A stretch of DNA of 64,000 nt from Uloborus plumipes (lineage: Eukaryota > Arthropoda > Arachnida > Araneae > Uloboridae): positions 1-64,000 of the forward strand of contig JAXGGA010001044.1 in NCBI GenBank assembly GCA_038373865.1, in the 5' to 3' direction. The notes under the pieces are model-generated. The model saw nothing but the letters and a program-made list of their open reading frames with translations, was not told the DNA's origin and searched no databases. Made by a program: the position numbers and the translations under genes. Position 1 is the first letter of the stretch, and each line of letters starts with the position of its first letter. Positions 23,501-33,442 of this stretch are shown here, piece by piece.

Positions 23501-25701
23501 ACGAAATTACCATCACTTAACTGAGTGCAGAGATGATTACCATCTCCAATACACTCACAGCATATGTTTGTAGTTCGGTGCTCATACATATTCATAAACT
23601 CGTTTTCTGCAAGAATGTGACAACCGGTATTTAAAATTAAAATCTGAAATGGGAATTCGGTAATGATGAATGTTTGTAGCTCTAAGCGTTTCTGTTGACC
23701 CACATTTCTCGGCAGTTTTTATCGTATAGGTGTCACACCGGATTCTCGGCACATCGTAAGATTGTCACTCATTCTGCGACCCCAAAATGAAGAACTGTAA
23801 TAATTAACTGGGATGTTTTTGATGAGTGTTTGCATACAGAGCTTTCCAGTGCTCATCAATAATAAATTATTTTTTGGGAATTGAGAAAGTTTTTTTTTGA
23901 CACAATGATTTATTCAATTCTAATATACTGTGCTCCATAAAAAAATAGTTAATGGTCGCTTTTTATCTTAAAGATTAACTATAAAGAAAAGGGTAATGAG
24001 TAATATTTTCCCTTACCTTTAAAATCAAAAGTTTATTCTAAAGTAGAAAGTTTTCGAATTAGCTCGGTCACTATCATAATATTTCAAACGAATAAACTAA
24101 AAATAAAGAGGAAGTACTACTTCTGCATGATAACAGCAGAACTAAGAGGTCAGACAAGTCCACTACACAGTAAAAAGTAAATGTTGTTTTTACATTATAA
24201 TACAGCTAATTTTATAGTAATAAACTGTAAAAATTTCTAATTTTACAGTAATAAACTGTAAAATTTCTACTTTTACAGTACTAAACTAAAATTGTTAATT
24301 TTACTGTACCTGCAAAAGTGCTAGTTTTACAGTTTTAAACTGGAACCTCTGCTATCAGTATTATACTGTTGTTTTTACAGTATAATACAGCTAAATTTTA
24401 CGGCAATTAACTGTGAAATTTCTAACTTTAAAGTAAGAAACTGTAAAATTGTTAGTTTTACAGTTTATTACTGTGCATTTTTTAGTTTTAAATTGGAACC
24501 TCGGCTGCCAGTATTATACTGTAAAAACAACAATTCATTTTTTGCAGTGTAATTAACTGCCCATCGTATTTTTTTTCTCTAACTATAGGAGTGTTTTTTC
24601 ACGGAAAAGCCTGTCTCTGACAACTCTATATTTCATTTTGAAACGTGTAATAAAGATTTCTTTCTGCCCACTAAATTGTCCACGAATGCGTGAGTTCTTA
24701 GACATTTTTAATTTATTCTCTACTTTTAATTTATCTATTTGTTAGCTTTCTAAATAATTATTTTAAAGTACAGAGCTACCACGTGAAGGACAAAATGTCT
24801 GATTCCCCGAGAAATGCCCACTATTTGTTTCTTTTTGAAACTTTACTAAAATTAATTATTAGAAATGCAAAGTACATATTCAAAACATTTAGAAGTAGAG
24901 TCGGGAGATAATTTACTAAAATTAAGAAGTCATAAACTGATGTCCAAAAGTAAGTAACAGGTAAATTTCTTTTAAAAATTAAAAAATATGTATTGGTAAA
25001 GAAATTCATTTAACAAACCACTCAATTAAATTAGTTCCAGTAGATCAGAAAATGTTTTAAATTTTCTCCGAAAATAATTTACCTATACTATGCATAAAAT
25101 GTAAGGAGAAATTTCATCCAACTGTCCCACACATGAAAGTGGAATCACTCAGAAAACAGACATACTTGCAGTCTCTAAAATGGAATATAACAAAAGATTG
25201 TTATTTAGGTGGATTTATATGCTTCTTGTCCAACGGAAGAAAAACTGTCTTAGTAATAATTATTGCCACCTTCAGCCTTCATGCTGCTAGATCGAGATCA
25301 GACTTTGCTTGAACAATTATTATGGAGTTGTTAAAGAAACGTAATGAATTGAATGTTCCAAATAGCAATTTCTGCTTCTTTAAAATACGTTAACAATACT
25401 TTTCGTTTCAGTTTTTTTTTTTTTTTTTTAATCGTCTTTATTGTACTACAAAAAAATAACTGTTGTTTCTACGGTATAATACTGGCAGCCGATGTTAAAA
25501 TTTAAAACTGTAAAATGCACAGTAATAAACTGTAAAACTAGCACTTTTACATTTTCTTATTTTAAAGTTAGCAATTTTACAGTTTATTGCCGTAAATTAT
25601 GTTAGAAAAATGAAGCTAAATCAAGTTAAATGTCAAAAACAAATATACTTACCTGCGAAAAAACCGAAAAATAGTAACAGGTAAACTATTTTCTTCAACA
25701 T
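12297..25701 (-). CDS. Secreted CUB-LDLa-trypsin mosaic serine protease (gene model, 3' part not found)
   Basis: Six exons join in consistent phase to give 310 residues: 25653-25701, 23457-23606, 20773-20933, 16705-16948, 14929-15039 and 12297-12513, all with GT/AG borders. Domain order: signal peptide (1-16), Cys-rich segment (17-67), CUB (about 77-198), LDLa (204-238), linker with Cys248, then a trypsin-type domain from R262|IVGG. The product should be a secreted zymogen cleaved after R262. CUB and LDLa modules usually mediate protein or ligand binding in extracellular proteases of clotting, immunity, development or digestion. Only catalytic His307 is covered; Asp and Ser exons must lie further left or outside the window. 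The architecture recalls ovochymase-like and chelicerate CUB/LDLa proteases, but orthology is not established. The exon chain is strongly supported for the CUB, LDLa and protease exons, less so for the first two. Confidence 0.85.
12514..14928 (-). other. Intron 5 of the mosaic protease
   Basis: Holds three poly-C tracts (13363, 13483, 14568) and AT-rich sequence; no other gene or element recognised. Confidence 0.6.
14929..15039 (-). CDS. Exon 5: LDL-receptor class A module
   Basis: A 111-nt exon, phase 1 on both sides, with a ttttttccag acceptor and TGTG|gtcagt donor. It encodes one complete LDLa module: six cysteines (204, 211, 216, 223, 229, 238) at canonical spacing and the acidic calcium cage ending [16 protein letters not shown]. 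One-module-per-exon with symmetric phase 1 is the usual architecture for shuffled LDLa domains. The module probably binds ligand or positions the protease. Confidence 0.93.
15040..16704 (-). other. Intron 4 of the mosaic protease
   Basis: Contains an imperfect hairpin with arms CAAACAGGCGC (about 15223) and GCGCCTGTTTG (about 15268). A 105-codon plus-strand frame at 16239 has no motif and is considered chance. Confidence 0.5.
16705..16948 (-). CDS. Exon 4: C-terminal half of the CUB domain
   Basis: Acceptor ttttcaatag and donor GAAG|gttagt bound a 244-nt exon (residues 121-201). It completes the CUB fold: a hydrophobic strand ([10 protein letters not shown]), Cys137, a [10 protein letters not shown] strand-turn, the YC motif (158-159), a [11 protein letters not shown] strand and a final GF-L motif near residue 190. 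Residues of the usual Ca2+-binding CUB set are only partly present (D140, D182), so Ca2+ dependence is uncertain. The exon leaves in phase 1. Confidence 0.87.
16949..20772 (-). other. Intron 3 of the mosaic protease
   Basis: Its main content is the fold-back element. A phrase at 19733-19760 (GGGGAAACTAGGGAGGTTTG) resembles the edge of another repeat, but no partner end was found. Remaining sequence is AT-rich with T tracts. Confidence 0.6.
17854..19378. mobile_element. Tc1/mariner-type fold-back element, 1525 bp
   Basis: Ends CACTGCGATGCAAAAGTTTA inverted at both sides and flanked by TA (17852-17853, 19379-19380), the Tc1/mariner target. The two halves are inverted copies over almost their entire length (about 720 bp each, roughly 90% identical by eye), with a spacer of about 80 bp near 18576-18655. 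The arms share short open stretches but no intact transposase. It lies in intron 3 of the protease. Likely a head-to-head deletion derivative of a Tc1-like element. Confidence 0.88.
20773..20933 (-). CDS. Exon 3: N-terminal half of the CUB domain
   Basis: The exon runs from a ttacgcaacag acceptor to an AAGAGA|gtaagc donor, entering in phase 1 and leaving in phase 0. It encodes residues 68-120. CUB features seen: a first Cys (77), the segment INISSPGF-like turn ([13 protein letters not shown]), and the diagnostic C-x-W motif (CSW at 108-110) followed by a beta strand (WTIL). The second half of the same domain is in the next exon. Confidence 0.85.
20934..23456 (-). other. Intron 2 of the mosaic protease
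   Basis: Contains one TA-target MITE (22892-23240) and a GA-rich patch (22824-22858); nothing else recognised. Confidence 0.6.
22892..23240 (+). mobile_element. TA-target MITE (ACTGTAAAA family), copy 1
   Basis: 349 bp with ends CACTGTAAAAA and TTTTTACAATG, flanked by TA on both sides. The interior is a chain of subrepeats built on ACTGTAAAAT and ATTTTACAGT, with a landmark block CTGGAACCTCTGCTACCAGT. Structure matches a Tc1/mariner-type MITE. Confidence 0.85.
23457..23606 (-). CDS. Exon 2: Cys-rich N-terminal segment of the mosaic protease
   Basis: This 150-nt exon lies between a cttgcag acceptor (ending 23607) and a gtgcgt donor (from 23456). It keeps phase 1 on both sides, so it could be skipped without a frameshift. 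It encodes about 50 residues with four cysteines (a CCEC cluster plus one) and Gly/Ser/Thr-rich sequence. I do not recognise the module. Other splice choices exist: a ttcag acceptor at about 23650 runs into a stop, and a weaker donor (ACAG|gttctt) lies slightly upstream. It is kept because it joins exon 1 at a plausible signal-peptidase site and exon 3 in frame. Confidence 0.5.
24166..24549 (+). mobile_element. TA-target MITE (ACTGTAAAA family), copy 2
   Basis: 384 bp, same orientation as copy 1, flanked by TA at 24164-24165 and 24550-24551. Shares the CTGGAACCTCTGC landmark and ACTGTAAAAT subrepeats. It lies in intron 1 of the protease. Confidence 0.85.
25445..25600 (-). mobile_element. TA-target MITE (ACTGTAAAA family), copy 3, truncated
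   Basis: Begins like the end of the other copies (CTGTTGTTTCTACGGTATAA, then TACTGGCAGCC) in inverse orientation and stops after about 155 bp in the subrepeats. The far end is missing. Confidence 0.7.
25653..25701 (-). CDS. Exon 1: start codon and signal peptide of the mosaic protease
   Basis: The ATG at 25699-25701 opens [16 protein letters not shown]: two lysines, then a hydrophobic core ending in a small residue, a textbook signal peptide. The exon ends GCAG|gtaagt at 25653, in phase 1. Joined to the next exon, the first mature residues would be ENEF. The start is chosen because it is the only Met preceding the hydrophobic core and the donor is close to consensus. Two short upstream ATGs lie in the probable 5' UTR. 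Confidence 0.72.
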
Positions 25702-25827
25702 TTTTAGTAGAATTATCTTCTGTTATTTGCTTTCTCGGGTGGAAGTATCCTTCATAAAGAAAAATGAGTAAAGATGATGAAAACGCCAAATCTTTCCATA
25801 GTAGCCGGATGTCGTTGACATCTCAAA

Positions 25828-25835
25828 TCTTTATA
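25828..25835 (-). promoter_or_regulatory. TATA-like box upstream of the mosaic protease
   Basis: On the minus strand the sequence reads TATAAAGA about 130 nt upstream of the protease start codon. This would place transcription start near 25800 and give a 5' UTR of roughly 100 nt. It is flanked by a short inverted repeat (GCCGGATG / CATCCGGC types at 25802 and 25843). Position and match support a core promoter, but no initiator was confirmed. Confidence 0.45.
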
Positions 25836-26442
25836 AGATGTTGCCGGATGAAATATTTATCTTTCTGCTTTAAGCCGTGATAAGAAAAGTCATTGTAAAA
25901 ACTGCCAAGCTCGTCTTGAACGAATTTATCTTTTTTGCTTCCCTTTTTTAAGATTCTATTATGTATTTTAAAAGAACTGTCTTGTTACTATTCAAAATAA
26001 ATAATTAAATATTAAATTAGAATTTCTTCTATAATAAGTTTGCAAAATAAAAGCTGCTAGTGTTGTAATATATATTCACAACAGTTTTAGTTTTTTTTCT
26101 TTCTCTTTTTACTTATCTTATATATTTTACATATATACTTCTGTAAGTTTTTACATATATGCGTTTTTTTTTATTTGCTTAATTTTTATACTTATTTCAA
26201 ATGTTTAGAGATTTGAATTAAAATCTTATTTGGAAATGGCAGTATTCACATAACTTGACCGTTACAGCTACATCTTTACGATTTTTTATTGTACTTGTGA
26301 TAGGTCCAAGATTGATGTAAATGTGGCAAAAAGTATAAAGCTTTCTTTTTATATTATTTTGAGATAGATTAATTTTAGAAACATGGCAAACGCATACAAA
26401 ACGTCATTAGCGTTTTGACATTTGATGAACATATATACAGCG

Positions 26443-26475
<33 letters not shown>

Positions 26476-27077
26476 CCATTCTTCAATGAGTATTCCATAC
26501 TTTAATTCCATGCTCCAGTATTTCAATAAAATGATCATTTTAACATTTGATGTACTTATTTGCATGTTTACAGCACTTCTTTGAAGCCAAAATTGATAAA
26601 TTTCCCCGTACCGCGGGAAATAACGTTTATCATTATTGTTTCTCTATATGGTAGCATAAGTCTGCTTGTTAACAGTAAAAACAGTCAAAATGTGACCTAT
26701 TTGTTTATTTTTCACCGTCAGTGGGAATTAAATCATTAAAATACTTTACTTATGAAGTCGATGAAATGTTTAGAAAGTTATTACGGCTGAAGAAAAAAAA
26801 AGAAAAAACCTTGAAAATAATGTATATGATTCTTTAGATCGTCTTGGTTGGTAACACCTTTAGAGATGTTTAATGTTATGTGGATAGTTGGTCAAAATAT
26901 TAGAAGATTGTCGTCTTCTCTTTTTTTATACAACATGATTAACTTGAACTAATTTTAAATGTCTGATTATTTTGTCTTTTCCTTGTTAACTTTATCAAAT
27001 CCGCCTGAAAAAAAATACTATACTTTTCATTGCATTCACTGAACTGATACACTACACTGAGTGCCGGCCATCTTGTC
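25836..27077. other. Intergenic spacer upstream of the protease
   Basis: AT-rich, with a 27-bp T run at 26443-26469. No gene recognised. Confidence 0.4.
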
Positions 27078-27692
27078 TGGTCAGAGAAGTCTGACTGTGG
27101 GTGGGGAGGTCCCGAGTTCGAATCCTAGCTTTTGTATGTTGTAATACGTTCTCTTTCCTGCCCATGTCTTTTTTTGTGTGAATGGTTGGCTACACTGTTA
27201 AAACTGATTGTTGTTTTTACAGTATATTACAGCTTATTATATAGTGATAAAATGTAAAAATTTTGCAGTAATAAACTGTCAAACGGCTCATTTTACAGTA
27301 CTAAACTGTAAAATTGCTAATTTTACAGTATATTACCGTGCATTTTACAGTTTTAAACTGGAACCTCTGCTGCCAGTATTATACTATTGTTTTTACAGCA
27401 TAAAACAGCTAAATTTTACGACAATAAACTGTAAGATTTCTAGCCTCACACTAAGAAACTGTAAAATTGCTAGTTTTACAGTTTATTACTGTGCATTTTA
27501 CAGTTTTAAATGGAAACCTCGGCTGCCAGTATTATACTGTAAAAACATTTCATTTTTTTCAGTGTACCCTATATAAACAGGTCCTTACGGAATGTGTGTA
27601 CTGTGGATGTCGGACTTCACAACAAATTACCGTACAGTTGGAAAAGAGAAACAGAGCACCCCAAATTGCCAGCTTAGATGGCACGGGACAAT
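27078..27692 (+). repeat. tRNA-derived SINE split by a MITE
   Basis: The tRNA-like head has TCTGGTCAGAGAAGTCTGAC and the B box GAGTTCGAATCC (27114-27125). The body continues to 27190, is interrupted by MITE copy 4, and resumes at CCCTATATAAACAGGTCC through to a small hairpin (GCCAGCTTAGATGGC). Two related minus-strand copies (50286-50712 and 56175-56372) confirm the full unit. Confidence 0.75.
27193..27564 (+). mobile_element. TA-target MITE (ACTGTAAAA family), copy 4, inside a SINE
   Basis: 372 bp, ends CACTGTTAAAA and TTTTTTTCAGTG, flanked by TA (27191-27192, 27565-27566). Removing it with one TA restores GGCTACCCTATA, which is the continuous sequence found in the uninterrupted SINE at 56175-56372. 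Confidence 0.88.
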
Positions 27693-29335
27693 AGCATCAA
27701 TTGCACTGAGCAAAACAATTTCAACTTGCATGGCGGAAGAGAACCCAACAAGCAAACACAAAATAAAAACTGCAACATAAAAGTCTACTGTGCAGAAAGT
27801 ACTCAAATTAGATATACATTCAATGTATAAATTCATGCTTTAGAAATATACAAACTTAACGCAAGTACAAGGTAGAAGTTAAGAAAGCAATATTTAAATA
27901 AAGTCTAAGTAAAACGCTTCAACTTTGACACATCAAAACTGAGGGAATATTAATGGAAAGAAATAAAAATAAAGTAAGTTCATGACATCTAGTAGTTCCA
28001 GGACTATGTATAGTGTCCCCCGCCTCCTTTCTCTGATAAAGAAAACGTGCAAACTTTTACTCTTCTCTTTCTATTTAAAGACTTTCATTAACAGATTTAA
28101 AGAAATACGTTTACGTCTCACGTGCTTAAAAACAAAATGTACAAAAGAAGGAAAAAAAGAAAAATGACTTGGAGCTTGCCGGGAACCAGTCTGGTATCTT
28201 TCCCCGATCCATTCTTTTCCTGCCATAAATCGCGCGATTAACTCGTTGCTAAAAATGTGAAAGACGACACAAACGACTTGACACGACTCACCGGATTTCT
28301 CTACATCTCTTAGTTACACCCAAACTTATTCATCTGCATCAAGTCATCTGCGTCAAGTCTATCTCACTTTCCCTTTTCCCTTTCTCTCTCTCTCTTTTTT
28401 GCTTTAGATTCGGATGCTGGTCTTTAGCGGAAACAATTGACTGCGCGTGAAGCTGGATTGAGCTTGGAGCATTACTAAATTTGATCCATTACCGTGAATT
28501 CTTTCTTTTTGTCAACTTTTTGTCATTCAATAATCATCATGAACACCAACTGAACATCATCACTTGGTACTTCCAAAAGCAAGATTAGCTAACAAAGACA
28601 AAAATAATTAAATTAAAAAAAAGTCTTTTGTATGAGCATGAAAGTGTAAGATAAGTAATTACACTGGCGGGCAAAACTTAAGCAACAGGCTCCTTTTTTG
28701 GCATAACTCCACGAGAAATCATCTGAGATATCTTGTTCTTGACCTTTGCATAAGCGTCACTCTCCTTCTAAATTGCGTCTTCATTGTACTGGTCTCAAGA
28801 ACCCATTCCCTACAATTTCATAGTTATCTGCTTAAAATTGGCATTGTTGCCTAAGGTTTCACATCAGTGTGTATTCGATCAGAGATAGTAGTGTTGATTA
28901 TTAAATGAGGAATTTGGTTGCTGGAAGTGGATTGAATTCATCTTCCTCTTAGCTGCAACCTTTAAGCTTGGCAAGTCCTTTCCAGACAATTACTATCTAT
29001 TTGAGGTTGGGTAGTGACTGCCATAGACTGGCTGTGTCACGAAGACAAATTAATCCTGAACTTAATGAATCCAAAAATGTCTAGGAGTTTATAATTTGTT
29101 TACAGTTCTAAAATGGTTCTTCGTCTGAAAATATATATTCAACGATTATGTCGGAAAAAATGTATCTAACGGCTTTTCTTTTAAAAATAGCAAAGACGTT
29201 TTCGTTATTCCCTATCTAAAACAGTAAAAAGAATTGGTGTAAGTAAACTTTTGTGAAAAATACTTCAGTTGATCCTTTTAATAAAATTTTCGTCATATCT
29301 GCTACTCAAAAATAAACCACATGTTATGAATTGTG
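27693..29335. other. Intergenic region with a lone Tc1-type end
   Basis: Contains CACTGGCGGGCAAAACTTAA at 28662 after TA, a typical Tc1-like terminal repeat; no right end was found. A small C-rich stretch at 28010-28030 and a pyrimidine run (28370-28400) are the only other landmarks. Confidence 0.45.
28662..29050 (+). mobile_element. Left-end fragment of a Tc1-like element
   Basis: Starts TA|CACTGGCGGGCAAAACTTAA, a common Tc1-like terminus. About 390 bp of unique-looking sequence follow before the neighbourhood becomes indistinct. No matching right terminus or transposase frame seen, so the true extent is unknown. Confidence 0.4.
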
Positions 29336-29505
29336 CAGGCCCATCATTTAGGGGGGCAGGGGGGTCAACAGCCCCCCCCCCCCACCTGACTTTGGGAAAT
29401 CAATGTATTGGCATATAAGTGGGCGTGGTTTTTGCCACTTTTTGGTAAATTTTGCATTGTGTATGCACCTTTTGCCCCCTGGAAAATTTCGAAATGACGT
29501 TCCTG
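29336..29505. mobile_element. hAT-type MITE with C/G tracts, copy 2
   Basis: 170 bp, ends CAGGCCCATCATTTAGGGGG and, on the minus strand, CAGGAACGTCATTTCGAAAT. Flanks GAATTGTG and CAATTGTG match at 7 of 8 bases. The interior (GGGAAATCAATGTATTGGCA, AAGTGGGCGTGGTTTTTGCC) is shared with copy 3. Confidence 0.8.
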
Positions 29506-32363
29506 CAATTGTGGTTCTTTTATTGATTTCTGATGTTATGCAAGCTGTTCTGTCAGAACCCAAGAACTTTAAACTAATAAAGATATGAAATTTGTACTGA
29601 CTTATATATTTTACTCACAAATAGTTAAGATTTTTTGTGACTTTATTGCAACTAACATTAAAACTAAAAGTGATATTATAAAATAACAAGCTTTATAAAA
29701 TTAATAATTAATCAACGTAATAATGAATCGGTTCACTGCGTATTAAAACCATCATATCAGATATTTAGAATTATATACGTATTTTTAACGCTTCAGTTGT
29801 AAGAGTTTCACTCAGTATCGCGTCAGAAATAACTACATTTCTCCCACGATTAAAGTAAATCCTTTCTCAGGAAGAAATCAATCTCAATCTTTCTTTCATC
29901 TAAAACATGTATCATGTGAGGCATAGCAATTTGTATGAGAGACGGATTAGTGTAAACAGCAGAAAATACCAGAAGAAACTACTGTCTCTGAATACTAAAT
30001 AAATGTCTGCATAAGATGTCCATATTCTCTAAAAATCGTGCAATTGCTGCTTGAGAATCCAGTCATTTTTATTGCTCAAAGAAATAAACTAGTAGCTATT
30101 TTCGTTTTTTTAAATAACCAGTGCTTTCAATGATTTTAATAATGCAAATGAAAATGTGTTACTTTACCAAAAACTTTATAAATCTTTCTTGTTTACACAA
30201 AAAATCTTTCTTGTTAACACAATGATAGCAAAATTTCCATTTATGAAATTGCATAATTGCTATACTGATTGAAGCCTTCCAAAAGCATAAGTCTAATGAA
30301 ACAGTAAAACCCCGATTTTACGTCTCCTGAATTTACGTTTTCTCAATTTAAGTTTTTTTTCAGCAAGTTCCTTCAGCAGATGTTTTCTATGTATTTCCAG
30401 CATTTTACATTTTCGATTATTTAATGTTTTTGCTACCCAGTCTCTTGTGAAGTGCAAAATTGGAGTTTCAATGTATGAATTTTATCCGAAATTCAAAGTT
30501 AGCTGCCGCTCTTAACTTGGAGTTCATATTTTATTTTTTGCGTAAATAATCGGAATCGATTCAGAGCTTTTTTAAATGACAGAAAATTATAATGTTAATA
30601 TAGAATAATAAACAAAAATTATTAGTACATTAAACTAAAAAACGTGAGTATCGAGCAATGGAGTGAGACTAACTTTTTTTCGATACATTTGGAAAAATAA
30701 ACATTTAAATAAACCGCAACTGCAAGCCTCATTAGTTGGAGCTCCCTATATATTGTGGGTTGGTTTGAATGTTTATCGATAAAACTTTCTTCTCATACTG
30801 TATAAAAACTACGCCTGATTATAAAGCACCCCAAAATTCTAGAAATTAATGCATTTCAGAAAAGTTTTTAAAAATCAACTTTGATATTGCTGCTATTTGT
30901 TGATTAATGTATGCAATAAATCAAAATTGATTTTTTTCCCAGTGAAAAATAAATCAAAAGTTCAAATGAAGAGTGATTTCTTGTATCATGTCAATACGGT
31001 ACATTGTGCTTTGTTTGGTATCATTTACCTTTTCCCACGCATTATAGAAAAAGTGAAATGTTTGATATTAGGAGAGGAGAAAGAAAAGTAAAAAAAAAAC
31101 TTCTTAAAGAAATTAATGCATGGTTGTTGAGATTAAAACCTAATAAGCTATGTAAAACCGCTAACAGTAAAAATTAACAGAAATTATTATGCTTCATTAA
31201 ATTGATTAAGTAGACCATAAACAAACTTTAATTTTTCAGAAAGGTCTAATAATTTAATTATAAAAAATAAATGTAAAGAATTATGCGAAAATTCCATTCA
31301 GTAAAACACATAAATAAAGTATTGTAAATATTAAACAAACCAGGAAGCATTTACCAAACACCATTTTAACATTTTTTTTATTTTTATTTTTATTTTTTTT
31401 TTTTTTTTTGTTCCATTAATTCGGTTATTATTATTATCATCGTATATTTTTCAGTGACATCTTAAACAGAAGACACCAAACTTTTTAAAGCTCATTTGAA
31501 AGGTAGGGAATGTTAAGAGTAATAGAAAACATCGGCATACATTTTCATTTACTTTCCTTTAAGAGTAAAGTAATAAGACAGATGGAAAACTAAATCCAAA
31601 TTCATACATTATTTTACACAAAATTGGTAGAATCCAATTGAGAGAATAATGTTGAAAGTGGCAGAATTACACACTTAGAGGCCCGTCGAAATATATGTTT
31701 GAGTTGTCCTTGTCTATCATTGTGAAATTAATTTTTTTTTAAAGACAGGCATCATTAAAAAATATTTGCTGACGCAACTAATATCAGTTTATTAAAGCAT
31801 TTTGTCACGAAATATATAAAAGAAAAGCAATTTAGTTTTTCAAAAATGTATTTTTATTTCTATGGTTGAAGACAATAAGTAAATCTTCGCCAAAAGTAAC
31901 AAAAAAGAAATAAAAGAAAGGGGTAAAATAATGTTTTTTGACAATTTAACTCTCGCAATCAGGGATTGTAAATTTTAATTATTTTTCAGAACATTCTTTT
32001 TATATTCGAAATTTTGTGTCTATTTTAGAGCCATTTCATTTCAGGTCAAGCAAGACTTGCCACATGGCTATCATCAATATGACCATCACCATTTTTTTTA
32101 ATTACAGTAAATACAACTGAACGGGCGTATGAAATATCACGAAAAGATTTTGCAAGAAAAAAAATGATCTCTCCAGTTACAGCTAACTGAAATTCTGCAC
32201 AAATTCGGTCATTCTGAAAAAAAAAAAAAAAAAAATCAGCGAAGCACTCGAGTTGAAATGGACACTATTTCAAAAGTATTAACTGTGTCTGTGGTCATGG
32301 AGACTAGAGCGGACCCTCAATAAAACATGGTGTTTTAAAATGAAGTGTAAATTTTATTACTAA
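29506..32363. other. Intergenic region
   Basis: AT-rich. A Tigger-like terminus CAGTAAAACCCCGATTTTAC starts at 30302 without a visible partner. T tracts occur at 31370-31410. No gene recognised. Confidence 0.4.
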
Positions 32364-32649
32364 CTAGCGGTACCCGCACGGCTTTGCCCGTGGTATAAAA
32401 TTAAAAGTTCATTTGTAAAATAATTAATATAGCAGAAAAAATACTCTATTTTAGTTATAATTCAACTACAATTCCTTCAAAGTATGATATAAAAATTTGG
32501 TATGGGCCCTACACTACTTCCTTTTACGTGTACATTTCTTAGTAGATGCCTTAAGTGCTAAAATAGTGCTTGGAGGGAGTAAGATAACAATTCAAACATT
32601 TATATCCCTAGTTTGCCACGAAACAATGCAAAAAAATGTTTTACAATGA

Positions 32650-32925
32650 TTAATCTCCAAAATATCGCCGATTTTAACATCATTCAGTGAATTTTTCGCA
32701 AAATATCACCAATAGCGCCAAATTGAACCCCCCCCCCAAAAAAAAGTTTTTAAAAAAATCGCAAATTTGTCGCCAAATTGGCAAAATATCGCTAATAGCG
32801 CCAAATTGAGTCCAAATAAAAAAAAAAATTCGCCAACTTGGCGATATGTCGCCAAATTGGCGACAAATACTTCGCGACCAAAGGCTTGGCGATATATCGC
32901 CAAGTGGTCGCGCCAATTCATCTGC
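32650..32925. repeat. Array of CGCCAAATTGGCGA-type palindromes inside the Helitron
   Basis: About ten variants of TCGCCAA / TTGGCGA occur at irregular spacing, several paired into palindromes (e.g. TCGCCAAATTGGCGAC near 32850). One C tract (32728-32736) interrupts it. The minus-strand open frames here are by-products of this repeat. Confidence 0.7.
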
Positions 32926-33356
32926 ATTGAAATTAACACTGATTAACTCCAAAAAAGGGGTAAAGCATCCCCTTGTGACATTCAAATGAAACCCCAACTG
33001 GAGATGCACAAAAATAACCCAAAAGAGAAAATAAGAACAATTTTGTTGCTCACAGAAACCAACAGAAATCTTACCAAAATTTGAAAGAAGAAGAAAGTTT
33101 CCTTTCCCAGCTTTAAAAACAAAACAATACATTTTCCGAAATGAAACACTTTAAAAAGAACGTTGCAATGTCACAATTTATACGATATTTGGTTAATCTT
33201 TGTGCTTTAGGTACCCCTTTCTCGCTAAATGGGCGATAGACGCTCCTACTACTGTTTCTAAACGTTGCCAAAATCAATATTGCTGAAATGCGAAATCTAT
33301 AAAAATGGAAAAAAAATCCGCCAAATCTTTTAATTAAGTCATTAGTATATTGGAAA

Positions 33357-33442
33357 CAGGGTGGCCAGAAAAATACTACGCTCCTTATTTGGGCCGAAAA
33401 AATACTACCGTAGTATCAAAAATACTACTTCTGGCAACCCTG
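33357..33442. mobile_element. Short hAT-like MITE nested in the Helitron
   Basis: 86 bp with ends CAGGGTGGCCAGAA and TTCTGGCAACCCTG (inverted, two differences) and an internal TACTACGGTAGTAT-type palindrome. The CAGGG start is hAT-like, but no 8-bp flanking duplication is evident, so the class is tentative. Confidence 0.5.

Larger units (their letters stand above)
23607..25652 (-). other. Intron 1 of the mosaic protease
   Basis: Holds MITE copies 2 and 3; otherwise AT-rich with no coding signal supported. Confidence 0.55.

Noticed and set aside
27105..27130. Possible tRNA gene (GAGTTCGAATCC B box)
   Set aside because: No acceptor-stem pairing, and the sequence recurs with a non-tRNA body in two other copies, so it is a SINE head.
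27208..27576. 122-codon plus-strand open frame
   Set aside because: It is a translation of the ACTGTAAAA subrepeats of MITE copy 4; the same peptide pattern appears in the other copies.
32680..33132. 150-codon minus-strand open frame
   Set aside because: Part of it is the CGCCAA palindrome array of the Helitron; no Rep or helicase motif.
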